NCBI GenBank assembly: GCA_029339195.1
Contig: JAPTJF010000099.1
Coordinates: 92,182-156,181, forward strand
DNA: 64,000 nt
Source: Micractinium sp. NFX-FRZ
Taxonomy: Eukaryota; Chlorophyta; Trebouxiophyceae; Chlorellales; Chlorellaceae
Reading direction: 5' to 3'
A program made the position numbers and the translations under genes. The notes beneath the pieces are model-generated. The model was given only the letters and a program-made list of their open reading frames with translations, had not been told where the DNA came from and ran no database searches. Of this stretch, positions 1 through 10,668 are shown piece by piece; position 1 is the first letter of the stretch; each line of letters begins with the position of its first letter.

Positions 1-126
1 CGCCTGCCGGCCTGCCGCCACCACACACTGCAGAATGCTCTGCGTGCAGTCAAGTAGCAGAGTTCAAGCTGCTCCTAGGGTCTTTTCCTTTATGTGTCAT
101 TAGTTTACGTGTGCTGAGCTCTGCAG

Positions 127-2099
127 GTGCAGCACAGCATGTGGGTGCCGCACCTAAACGGCCGGCCCCACGGCCCCGCATCAAACGGCCGGCCGCCAAG
201 CGCCCGCCCCCACCCCCTCAAAAGAAGAAGTCTCCGCCGCCCCGCCCCCTGAGGCCGCCCCCGCCGCCGCCGCCCAGGCCCCCGCGCCCCCCGCCCCCAC
301 CCCGCCCGCCTCCACCGCCGCCGGTGTGCGCCGCCCTCAGAATAAAATGCGACGTCGGTCCCGACTGCTGCTCCGGAGCCTGCGACAGAGCCAACTCCCC
401 CTTCACCTGCGTAAGCGCTGGCCTCGCCAAGCCTGCTGGCGGGCCCGTTTGGTTCCTGCCCTGTGGACGGGCACATACCTCACAACTTGGGGAAAAATTG
501 AAAAGTGCCGAATCTTACGATTCGCAGTGTGTGTGTGTGTCCGTGTGTGTTTGTGTGTGGCTACCGGGGGCGTGAGACCTGCACGGCGTGCCCCCCTTCA
601 CTCTGCATGGCGCAACCCCTGCCCTCCCCCTCCACGCAGTGCTACGACGACGTGGTCGCAAAGAGCCAGCTGTCGACGCTGGACCTTTCAAAGATCATCA
701 ACCTCCAAAAGTGCTCCGACGACGGGGAGTGCTGCAACAAGCACTGCGTGGGCATCGGGCCGCTGAAGGGATGCCTGCCGGTGAGGCACGCACACTCACC
801 CACTTGGTCTCCCGCCGCCGCCTGCTGTCTCCCACATGCATGCACCTACCCACATGCATTCAACAACCATGGCCGCAGGGGTGCCCTGCATGACCCCACG
901 TGCACGCATGCCTGGTCCTGCCTGAAGCTTACACATGCTCGCCGGTTTCAGCCCGCCGCTGCCCTCACACCCCACAAGCCCTTCACCCTTCTCCCCACCC
1001 AACCGTTGGACCCCTGCCTTATTTCCCTGCCTCCACGCTGCTCCGTGATTGCAGTGTGTGCCCGTGCCCTTTGGTGAATGTGCTGGAGATGATGACTGTT
1101 GGTGAGGCTCAAGAGGGTTTCTTGGGGGCTTGCTTCCGCGCGGCACTGGGTGCAGCGGCATGCTGGCCTGCCTCTGCCTGACCCCCCCACCTGGCCACTG
1201 TGCCACTCTTACTGTACTGTGCCGCCCACCCCTGCCGCTCTCCCCAGTTTTGGAGCTGCCTGTCAGGAGAAGAGCTGCTGCCTGCGCAACGGCATAACGT
1301 GCGGATTCCAGGTGGGGAGGCGGCAGCAGCCACAGCACGTGGCGTGGGCGGCAGCAGGCTGTGCCGCACCTCCCCACTGCATTCTACCCCCTGGTGCAGC
1401 TGGTCCAGTAACCCACCTCGCCCCTGATGCTGCATCAGGCCTGGATGGCTGCATGGCTGCATGATGCATGTGTGACTCTGAACCGCTTGCTCCCCCGCCA
1501 GTTCTGTGCATTCGCTGTTCTTGCGTTGCGGGGCAATTGCAGCGTGCTGCCTGAGTCATACTCGAATTTTATTAGTCATACTGTCCTCCATCACGCCGCA
1601 GGTCAACGTCACCATCCCCTTTGCAAGCAACAAGCTGTGCTGCTCCGGCCTGTGCGCCCCCGGCTCCGCCACCTGCGTCTCGTGAGTGCCGCCGAGTGCT
1701 GCCGTGGACATCAGCGCATGCCAGGCGTGCTTAATGTTTTAATTATGGGCCCATGTCTTCTCAACCAAGTCTTCTTAACCAGCCTGCACCATCTGAGCCA
1801 TCTGCTTTCAGATGAAACAGCCTGGAGCTCCTCTGCCACACACACATACACACATGGCCAGTGGCATGCCTGCCCCCCCGGCACGTCCCCAGCGTACATC
1901 GCCACCATGCAATGTGTCCATTCTGCCTGTGCGCAGGTGCATCACTGAAGGCACCCCGGGATGCTCCACAGCTGCCGACTGCTGCGTGAAGACCAACACT
2001 TGTACCGCCGGCAAGTGCTGCCTGCCCGCCAACGCAGCGTGCACCACGGGCGGCACCTCATGCTGCTCCGGAACCTGCAGGTTTGGAAAGTGCAAGTAA
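127..2099 (+). CDS. Secreted Pro-rich, Cys-rich multi-knot protein (5' end missing)
   Basis: Six exons can be joined in phase: 127-410, 640-780, 1055-1101, 1248-1311, 1602-1681 and 1937-2099 (stop TAA). The first visible exon follows a ctgcag acceptor and has no start codon or signal peptide, so the 5' end lies upstream. It encodes a Lys/Arg/Pro-rich stretch and then Pro runs like those of pherophorins and other Hyp-rich cell-wall proteins. The rest is a chain of short Cys modules of the type C-x5-6-CC-x3-C, for example CDVGPDCCSGAC, CSDDGECCNKHC and CSTAADCCVKTNTC, resembling inhibitor-cystine-knot spacing. Each exon carries about one module. At least 259 residues are visible. Cell-wall or extracellular location is inferred from composition. 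I do not recognise a named family and infer no activity. Confidence 0.7.
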
Positions 2100-2338
2100 G
2101 CCTCTGGGTTGGGCCGCCCCCTCAGGGGCTGCCTGCCCTGGCAGCTGCAAAACATACCCAGTCACGCTCTGGACAGCCAATGACTCATCCACACTTTCTC
2201 CACAGTCACGGTCACATCCTTTGACCCCCATAATGCCACACCGGGGCTGTTTCCAACCCTTCACTCTCATGATCAATCTGACACACGCACGACAGCCTCA
2301 GCCCCTTGTTCCGCAGTTATTTTCATCCTCCGTGCAAC

Positions 2339-2343
2339 TGTAA
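2339..2343 (+). terminator. TGTAA poly(A) signal of the Cys-rich gene
   Basis: TGTAA is the usual green-algal polyadenylation signal. This copy lies 240 bp after the stop at 2099. Confidence 0.5.
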
Positions 2344-2429
2344 GCCCTCTCCATCTCCACAGCATGCGCATAGCTCGACCAAGCATACCATGCACTCATT
2401 ACTGTGACGGCACGCTGCGCAACGACATG

Positions 2430-2434
2430 TTACA
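2430..2434 (-). terminator. TGTAA poly(A) signal of the WD40 gene
   Basis: TTACA on the + strand reads TGTAA on the minus strand, 184 bp after the WD40 stop codon. The two convergent genes would end about 90 bp apart. The stretch 2100-2617 holds only these two 3' ends. Confidence 0.5.
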
Positions 2435-2617
2435 CGCCATGCCTGCTACATTGCATTGCGGCAGGCTATAAGGCCGGGCGGGATGGCAGAGTGTGCTGCT
2501 GCTGCCAGCCCAGGCCAGGCCAGGGGCAGCCCACACCTCGCCCCAGCCGCCGTTGCGTGCTCATGCTCCGAGCTGGCACCACCATGCGCACCACCTGCCA
2601 CGTTAGCCAGCTGCCAC

Positions 2618-5127
2618 TCAGCTTCCCCGCTCGTGCTGGCGCCCCAGGCTGGGCGCAAACATGTAAACTGCCCTGCTGGCAGTCACAAGCAGCGGGTCGC
2701 CCAGCTGCCCTCCCCGGCAGAAGCTGGCTCCGGGTGTGATGCCCGCGTCGCCCCGGCTGATTGTGGAACCGCTGGTGCTGCAGTACAGGCTGAGCAGCTG
2801 GGAGCGCTCGCAGCCAGTGGCCACGGCCTGGCCGCAGGACACAAACGAGGGCTGGTAGATGGCAGAGATTCTGCAGGGGTGGTGGGGGATGAAATGGGAT
2901 GGCGGGCAGGGGGGGAGGCATGGGTACAGAGGTCAGATGCGTGCGCCAATGCAGGGGATCTACAGATCTACAGATCTTCATGCGGAATTAGGGTGAATGG
3001 CGGAGGGTCTGCAGGGGGTGCAGGGGATGGGGTGGGGGGCAGGTTTTCAAGTGCAGGCCACAAAGGGAAGTGCAATGTAACATACTGGAATGGGTATTCT
3101 GCCGGGGGGTGTACGCCCATACGCACAGCACGCCCATCAACGCAGCACTGCACAGCACAACGCAGCCCTCCGCCCTGCCCACCTGGCCGCCTGCGCGTGC
3201 CCCAGCAAGCGATGCAGCGGCTGCCCCGGGCTGCGCAGGTCGTGCAGCAGCAGCGCTGGGTCGTGGCTGGCGGACAGCAGCAGGTGCTCGCTGGCGGGGT
3301 GCCAGCGCAGGCAATTGATGGCGCTGCCGTGCGCCCCCGCAATCGCCAGGCTGGCGCCTGCAGCCGGGCGGGGGGAGGCATGGGGTGGGGCAAGGAGCCT
3401 TGCGGAGGGGCCTGGGTTGCAAGCGCTCAGCGCGTCTTGCGGCAACCTGCCACTGCCCCCGGGGATTGCCCCTGTCATGCGGCGCCAGCAGCAGCAGCAC
3501 AGACCTGCACGTACGCACCTGCGCTGGGAGGTTGCCGCGTGTCCACAACACAGAGCTGGCGATTGTTTCCGCACGAGGCAAATATGCTAGCGCTGCTGCC
3601 ATCGCCGCTCTCCCGCCAGCGGCAGCACTTGACTACGCCCTCATGAAGGTTATCATATCGGTGCAACAGCGCCAGGCTGGCGCCGCTGTCGCGCAGCACG
3701 CTCAGCGCCACGGTGGAATCTTTGGAGGCGGTCAGCAGGCGGCCGCAGCGCTCGTGCAGTGAGAAGATGCCGCCTGCGGCAGGGGCAGCAGGTGGCAGCA
3801 GTTGGGTCGGATGGATGCATGAAGGTGGCAGGTGGCATGCAGTTCCCAACTCAACACCTTGTCTGCCCGACTTGCTTGCTCTGGCTTGCTCTGAGCATGC
3901 TCAGTCCCACCCACTACCAGGCCACTGCATGCCCTACCACACCCCCTTATCGCCACAGTTGTGCAGGCCTGCCTGCCAACCAAACCAGCCTCCTCTTGAT
4001 GCATACTCAAACAGAATCACACACGCTCACCGGCATGAAGGTCTGTTGCCCTGGCCAGGCACTGCGGCACGCGCCCGCCGCGCCCGCCAACCTCCGCCGC
4101 CCGCCCAAGGTCCCACAGCCCGACCGTGCCATCGTTGCCGGCGGTGAGCAAGCGCAGGCCGGAGGCAGCAGCGTCGCACCCAGCAGACCCAGCGCTGGTG
4201 CTGGCCCCACTGCCGGTGCCTGCAGGTGCTGACATGAACTGGACTTCGGCCACCCAGCTGCAGCAGCAAGGGAGGGCAGGAGGCGCCTGGCTGCTCAGCG
4301 GCGGCATGCGGCCCTCGCCAAGGTGTGAAAGCAGCAGCAAAGCAGCAGGGCTAAGGACCAATCAGGCGCCGCAGAACTGCACAGTGGCCTGCACTCTTTG
4401 GCAAGCTGTGAGAGCAGAGGGCCGCAGGGCTACGGACCCATCAGTGCAAGGGGGAAGCCAGGCGAGGCAATGCTGTGTGACGCCTTGCTGAGAAGCCGCC
4501 CACGCACTCACCCACCCACCCACCCACCCTTTGTGTAGCTTGCCGGACAGCAGAGGCGGTACGGTGCCACCTGGCGCCAGCTGTCCCGCCTCCAGCTGGC
4601 GGCTGCCAAACACACTGACCACGCCGTCCTTGCCCCCCGCCTGCAGAACGGGATGCCGCCCAGCAGACAGCAGGTCAGCACAGGTCACGGTGCCTGCCAG
4701 GCTCCTCTCATACCTGGGGTAAGATTGGCTGCTGACGTCAATGGCACCGGGCAGCAGGCAAGTGCCGTGCCGGCCAGCACACGCACCCGGCCATGCGGCC
4801 ACGCACGACATGCACACAGCGGGGACGAGACGCTGGCGCGCCAGGTTCATGCTTGCTGGCAGGTAGCTTGCCCATGGGCTCAACCACTCACTCACCGCCA
4901 CCAGGCCGGGCCGCCAGTCCACGCTGTAAGCCCGCGTCAGCGCCGGGTCCGCCAGGCAGCCGGGCAGCTGGCGGAAGCCTGCCACCTTGCCTCTGTCTGG
5001 CACGTCGGCGATGCCGGCAGGTGCAGCCGGCTCAGGTGCCCCAAGGACTTCACACACGTACCGCCTCACGGAGCTGTCGTCGTACCGCAGCTCCGCCTCA
5101 GGCTCTGGCTCTGGCTCTGGCTCTGGG

Positions 5128-5159
<32 letters not shown>

Positions 5160-6683
5160 GGAGCCCTCCTCTTCCTGCACAGAGTCGCGGCAGGCAGACA
5201 CTTGGGACCCCCAGAGCTTGGCTGTGGCTCGGCTATAGTCCCGCCCTCATGCTGCCAGCAAGGCAGGTGCCCGCTGCTCTCCCTCTTTTGTGATGCACCT
5301 GCCCGCCCGCCCGCCAGGCATCGCCACTTAATCACGTGTAACCCCTGCAGCGCGCCTCACCTTGCTGCCACTGCCGCCGGGCGCGCCCCGGTTGCGTGCC
5401 GAGCGGCGGACCGGCGCCGGCGCGGCAGCGGGCTCGGCTGCACTCGTACGCTTGCGGGGCGGCCGCCGGGCCGCTGCCGCTGCTGCAGGAGCTGCAGGCT
5501 TCATCCCGACGCTGGCTGCCCCCAGGCCCATTGAAAGCATGACCTGCTAGCAAGCCGGCCACCGGAGCAAACAGAGAATGTTGCCATCAAGTGGTGATGC
5601 CAGAGGGGTTGGCAAAGCACTGCAGCCAGTAGCCTGCATGGCACAAGGGTGCATGTCGAGCCGTGCGACGCCCGAGGGTACTCACGCAGCTGCAGGGTCG
5701 TTCCCGCCTGGCCCAGCGCAGGATCCTGCCTTCATGACACACTCCTTCAGAACGCAGCACAGCAGGGCAGCACAGCAGGGCAGCACAGGGCACAGGCAGA
5801 GGCACGGGCACAGGCAGCCAGGGTAGTGCCGTACCTCTTGGTTCCTTCGGATGCGCTCCATCCGCTGCAGCTCATAGGCGGTCAGCCCTCCAGTGCCGCC
5901 GCTGGCATTGCCACTGATGTTCTCACTGCCCAGGCCGCTAGGGCCATGGCCCACAGAAGCAGTGTTGACAGCATCGCCACTGCATCCAATGCTGGTGCTC
6001 CCGGGAGGCTGCTCCTCTTGACTGACGCCTGCGCCAGCCACCTCGCAGCGCTGCTGTGCTCCAGGTGCCGCGTCCTGCTGCTGCTGCTGCTGCTGCTGCT
6101 GCAAAGGCGGCGGCGGTGGCGGCGGTGGCCGCAGCGCTTTTGGCTGTTCCGGCTGCTGCTGCTGCTGCTGCTGCTGTGCCCGATGCTCCCTTGAAGGCGC
6201 ACCTTGGCTGCATTGGCCAACCCCAGCGTCTGCGCCAGCATGATCCGGCTGTTGCCCAGAGGAATGAAGCGGCGCTGCCTGCAGCTCCTCTTCTGTGGCT
6301 GGGGCTCCTGCACCCTGCTGCTGCTGCTCACGCGCGGCGCACCCTTTTGGCTCCAGCACTGCACCTAACTGCGGGCGCTTGTCAACAGCGCCAGTGCAGG
6401 ACGCGGTGCAAGCTACATTCCCTGCTGCAGGGCTGCATGGAGAGGCACCAAAGGGGCTGGCGTGCACAGACCTGTTGGCGGCTGTCGGCGCAGTGGCAGT
6501 GCTGCCACCGCCACCGCTACCGCCGCCGTGCTGCTGAGGGCCTGGCGCCTGAGCTGCCGCAGTACCGGCTTGCGTCCGAGGCTGTGCCGCTTGTTGCTGC
6601 CGCTGAATGGACGCTGCGGCGACGAAGAAGCTCCGTATGCTGCGTTGCCCCCCAGCCTCCTCCTGCTTGCGTTTCATTTTCAT
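2618..6683 (-). CDS. WDR76/CMR1-type WD40 protein with N-terminal PIP box
   Basis: Eight exons join in phase: 6683-5835, 5543-5361, 5174-4888, 4713-4528, 4257-4031, 3773-3519, 3357-3183 and 2870-2618, giving 804 aa. The exon 3 donor (4888) was chosen because it keeps the frame; a stronger-looking site at 4896 does not. Residues 13-20 read QRSIRSFF, a match to the PCNA-binding PIP box. Residues about 30-260 are Gln/Ala/Pro-rich and low in complexity. Residues 267-283 (LTAYELQRMERIRRNQE) and 329-336 (RRSARNRG) are typical pre-propeller motifs of the WDR76/CMR1/DDB2-like family. WD40 blades follow, for example LLTAGNDGTVGLWDLG and LLLSASHDPALLLHDLR. Family members act in the nucleus in DNA-damage and chromatin control. 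The nearest plant type is probably the DDB2/WDR76-like DRS1 protein. Direct PCNA binding is inferred. Confidence 0.78.
6059..6181. repeat. CTG/CAG microsatellite tracts encoding poly-Gln
   Basis: Two CTG runs (about 6072-6102 and 6152-6178) flank a GGC/GGT run. On the minus strand they encode two polyglutamine tracts separated by a proline run in exon 1 of the WD40 gene. A shorter CTG run near 5133-5158 encodes poly-Ala in exon 3. Confidence 0.85.
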
Positions 6684-6899
6684 TGGGATCAAGGTCGCTT
6701 TCACTGGCAGAACAGTCTAGAATATCAGCAGAGAGAGAGAGAGAGAGAGAAACAAGCGAGTGACACGTCGGATGGAATTTCGAGCCTGGAGCTAGCTCAG
6801 CTTGGACGGGCAGGGCAGCCGTCTGTCATTGATTGAGACATCGTGATCACGAGTTTCACTCCGGCGACTCCTTTCGCCCCAGCCTCCCTGCTGCCTCCA
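6684..6899. promoter_or_regulatory. Bidirectional promoter region with (GA)n tract
   Basis: The WD40 gene (ATG at 6683, minus) and the GRAM gene (ATG at 6900, plus) diverge from this 216-bp gap. It contains a perfect GA run of about 20 bp near 6728-6750. No TATA element was identified. Confidence 0.5.
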
Positions 6900-8965
6900 A
6901 TGGCCGGCAACCCGTCGAAATCGGAGTCCATGGCGTCCATGTCGTCATTTGAGCACGTGCAACTGGAGGACGTGTCCCTGAGTGACGACATGGAGCAGGA
7001 AAACCCCAGCCCCTCGGCCGGGCCTGCAGCCGCTGCCAAGCAGGCAGAGCAGTTGCCACCGCCTGGTGATGCCGCCGACAGCACCGCAGTGGCGGCAGAC
7101 ACAGCGCCAGCCCCGGTAGCCGCAGGTGGCGCCGCCGACGCTGCCGCCGGACCCGAGGCGGCGGAAGCGCCACCTGCCACCCAGGCCCTCGCGTCTGTGC
7201 TTGGCTTCTTTGGCACCGGCAGCAGCAACAGCAGCAGTGGAGGCGCAGGGCAGCAGCAGGGTGCAGCGGACGCCAAGCCGGCAGGTGCAGCAGCAGCAGC
7301 AGCAGCGGCAGCGGCGGGAGAGGACGAGTTTGATGCTGTGGCTGCGTTTGAGGCGGAGGCGCTCGAAGCGGCAGACAAAGTGGCGCACGCAGCAGAGGAG
7401 GTGGGTGCCTGCCTGCCTGGAGGATATGACTGGCAGCACGCTTGGTTGAGGGCCGCCTTAGCGCACCCGTGTCCATTGCTGCCGACGCAGCTGCCGCCGC
7501 ACAAATGTGGGCGGGGGTGCGATGCGGCGTGCCCCCAGCATTACCCGCTTACCCGCTCCTGCTGCCGCAGCTGCATCCTTCCAGTTCTCCCTTACCGACC
7601 ACTCCTTTAAATGCCCAGCTGTGCCTGCCGCTGCCTGCCTGACCGCCCGCTCTTCTGCATGCCCGCAGGTAGGACAGAAGCTGCTGTATGGCGCAGCAGA
7701 AGCCAAGGAAAGCCTGGCCAGCCTGGCGCAAGGCATCACCTCTTGGTGGGCAAACCTCGACCCGGTCAAACCCTCTGGCGAGGCAGGGGGCCGCAGCAGC
7801 AGCGGCGGCGGCGGCGGCGGCGGGCAGCGCGGTGCCGTGGCAGCGCCGAACGAGGCGGCAGCTGCCGCGCAGCTGGGGCTGGAGCCTGGGGAGACGGTAC
7901 TGGAGTCGTTTGCCTGCCAGCTGTGGCAGACGTACACAGCCACAAACAACTTCTACACCCCAGTTCGCATGGTGAGTGGGGGCTCACCAGCGGCGCAGGC
8001 ACGACACGCCAGCGTCTTGGGCCCTGGCGCTGCTCGGGGCTGTGCAGCGCACGAGCGGGCCGGTTGGGGCTGCGGAGGGAGGCCAGCCGCCTTTGGCCTG
8101 GCTGGCGGGAACGGTGCACCACTTGCTTGCGCAGGAGGTAGGGCCAGCAGTACTGTGTGCAGCTCTCACGGGCGCTGCCAGTGGACCGACTAACTCAAGT
8201 GGCTGCACTCAGCAGCGCTGCTGCGCTGCTGGCGTGTGCGTGCCACACCCCACCCCTCCGACCGTTGTCCCTCATCCACACCCCACCCTGCCTGCCCCGC
8301 CCCGGTCCCACCGCCGGGCCTGCCTTTGCGACCCAGCTAGCAAAGACAAAGGCTGTAGTACCGCCCATCACCTCATCCACTCTCTGCTGCTCTCGCCCTG
8401 CCCGCCTGCAGGTCCCCTTCCCCGGCAGCCTGCACGTCACCAGCCAGCGGCTCTGCTTTGTGTTCAAGGACAGGGCGGTAGCACCTGTCAAGCTTGGAGG
8501 CAAGGCAGTCTTGGCAGTAACGAAGCGGGCAGCTGATGCGCAGCTAGGTGGGTTGGGTGCACGTGGGCGGGGTTGGGCTGGGTTGGGTGGGCAATGGGTG
8601 CATGTGTCGGGCCCCCACTTGCTTTTTGCCCACCCACCCTGCTCAACGGCCTGCGTGAGGGTGCACAGAGGCAGTGCCTGTAGGCCCCACGCGCAATCCT
8701 GCCCTTTCCCACTGCCTGTCTCTCTGTCCTGTCCTTCCTGTGCACGCCTCCTGGGGCGCGCCGTGCCGTGTTAGAGCCCGCCGACCAGCACTGCGCTTCA
8801 ACCCAGGTGCTCGCCTTGCTCCTACTCTTTGCAGGCCTGCCCGAGCGCATTGAGCTGTCGCTGGAGGCCAAGGGACAGAGCCTGGTGCTGGCCGACTTCT
8901 CGCTGCAGCAGCTGGAGCTGGACTCGGCGCTCGCCCTGCTCGAACACCTGGCGGAACAGGAGTGA
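6900..8965 (+). CDS. GRAM-domain protein
   Basis: Four exons (6900-7400, 7669-7971, 8412-8547, 8835-8965) encode 356 aa. The first in-frame ATG is at 6900. The N-terminal 165 residues are acidic and Ala/Gly/Ser-rich. Exon 2 begins with an amphipathic segment (VGQKLLYGAAEAKESLASLA). A GRAM domain spans roughly residues 235-320: LGLEPGETVLESFACQLW, then PGSLHVTSQRLCFVF across the next junction. That pattern matches the first strands of GRAM domains, which bind membranes or phosphoinositides. The C-terminus is an acidic helix ending LLEHLAEQE. No transmembrane segment or StART-like domain was seen. The exact biological role cannot be told from sequence. Confidence 0.82.
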
Positions 8966-9155
8966 CGAGCAGGGAGAAGTGAGGCATTGCCAGCGTGGCA
9001 GCGCGGGCTCCGCCGACCCGCACGGTTGGGGCCCCCCTCTTTTCTTCGTCACGGTATGCTTGCATGCCGCCTGCGTGCCTCCTATGGTTTGCACCTGCCT
9101 TATGGTCGCGTCTTTGTATACCTGTATTTAGTTCCTGCGCCTGTTTGCCGCTCCT

Positions 9156-9160
9156 TGTAA
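9156..9160 (+). terminator. TGTAA poly(A) signal of the GRAM gene
   Basis: TGTAA lies 191 bp after the stop at 8965. Confidence 0.5.
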
Positions 9161-9645
9161 CATATGTGTGGCCAGAACCGACCACGCGTCAACTGCGGCA
9201 GGTTGGCACGCGGCACGCACAGCGCGCCACACCACCCTCGCAGAAGCGTTTGCCCCGCATTGGGCATATCTTGTTCTTCACCTGGTCTACCTGTACCAGA
9301 GCTGAGTCCGATTGCTCTCAAAGAGTGAGTTGCTCCCTGGCAGAACTGCTGCGCGTCCTTTGGCCGTCTCGGTTCGCCCGCATCAGATCGAAGACGCAAT
9401 CAAGGCCCCAAACTCCAACGCATTGCCAACGGTGGTGCCGCGGAGACGAGCAGCGTCGGGCTCGCTTGTTTCTTGCGCAGCCCCACCGCGCTCTGCCGCT
9501 GCCCTGGTGCAGGGTTTTGGCAGAGAACGCAAACCGGCCTGCGGCAGCGGCTGGCAGCAAGCCACATCGGCCACTGTGCGTTGCTCGGCCGGGCAGCGGC
9601 GCCGGCGGCAGTAGCCTAGTCAGCGGAAGCGAGGTGGACAGCGTG

Positions 9646-10052
9646 ATGCAGGACCTGAAGAGCCGTGCCGCTGAGCTGCAGGACAAGCTGTCTGACCTGC
9701 ACTCTGACTTCTGCCAGGCTGGAGCTCAGCAGGTGGGAACAGATAGGGGCACAGCACAGAGTGTCAGGCCCCCATGGGTGCGCCACATTTATGCTGTTGG
9801 CATCGACAGCTACACAATGTTGAGGTCCTTGCTCCTTGCCCCTCTCCCATGGTGCAGGCCGACCCTCCGGCCGCGTCTCAGTGGCAGCAGCAGTGGGAGG
9901 CGCAGGTGCGGCAGGTGACCGAGGCCCAGCAGGCGCTGAAGAGCGAGGGGGTGGGGCTGCACACAGCAGAGGTGCTGGCGGGGGCGGAGCGTGCTGCTGG
10001 GCAGCTTGAGGAGCGGCTTGCGAGGTTGAAGGAGGCGGGCGCGGGGGGCTAG
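9646..10052 (+). CDS. Small coiled-coil protein (start uncertain)
   Basis: Two exons are secure: through 9732, and 9858-10052 (stop TAG). They encode a charged, Gln/Glu/Lys-rich helical protein (MQDLKSRAAELQDKLSDL, then WQQQWEAQVRQVTEAQQAL and GQLEERLARLKEAG) of 93 aa if it starts at the ATG at 9646. The frame stays open and coding-like upstream (SSLVSGSEVDSV), so the true start may lie earlier. One phase-compatible option adds exon 9164-9324 and extends the next exon back to 9513, giving 191 aa, but its ATG sits only 4 bp after the preceding gene's TGTAA. No family is recognised. Confidence 0.5.
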
Positions 10053-10668
10053 GAGTAGCGTGGGCGTGACAGGGGCGCAGCAACACAGACTGAAACGCAC
10101 TGTACCACATGAATGAATGTACATGAATGAATGAACCTCATGTGAGAGGATTTCATAATGACAGCTGCCCCGGCGTTTGAAAGCAGGGGCCCCACACCAT
10201 CACACTGTTGCCCTTCTCACGGCTGCCCTCTGCCCCTCAAGTGCCTCTGGTGGACATTGCAGAGCCCCCACGCTACTCATGTTTTAATGCTCTCGTTCAA
10301 GGGTCTGTAGGAAACTTGAGGCCGCAAGGGCAGGGAAGGTATGCACATCGGCAGGGGCTCTGGGTGGTGAGCCGCCATTGTTGGTCAAAAGACCGCTGCA
10401 CAAGTGTGAGGCTTCGGCCAGCGGTCCAGTGCAAGGCCTGTTTCATGGGCAGCGCGCCCAACACGGCAGGTGCCATCCCCGGGCGTGTGGCTGCCTGCCG
10501 CCAGTCCTGCCAGCCTCCTGCTCCAACTTCACTAGCTGTCATGACTGAGAAACATTGCACTCAGAAATATGAATTTCGGGCAGCATAGCGGGCAGGGAGA
10601 CTGGTGGGCAAAATTAGTCTTGCCTTCCCGCTGCCGGGAAAAAGAAAGTCGTGCCAGCTGGCGCCAGC
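10053..10668. other. Tail-to-tail intergenic spacer
   Basis: This lies between the convergent coiled-coil and lumen-protein genes. It holds a short ATGA-type simple repeat near 10110-10135. I see no gene, and no TGTAA on either strand. Confidence 0.6.

Noticed and set aside
105..476. Long Gly/Arg-rich open frame on the minus strand opposite the Pro-rich exon
   Set aside because: It is the antisense shadow of GC-rich proline codons.
526..560. GT-rich run as Z-DNA or a regulatory element
   Set aside because: A short imperfect intronic microsatellite. Nothing links it to function.
4896..4901. Strong-looking GTGAGT donor for WD40 exon 3
   Set aside because: Using it breaks the reading frame into the next exon. 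The GT 8 bases further on keeps it.
9164..9324. Possible first exon of the coiled-coil gene
   Set aside because: Phase-compatible, but its ATG lies directly behind the upstream gene's poly(A) signal. Kept only as an alternative in that entry.
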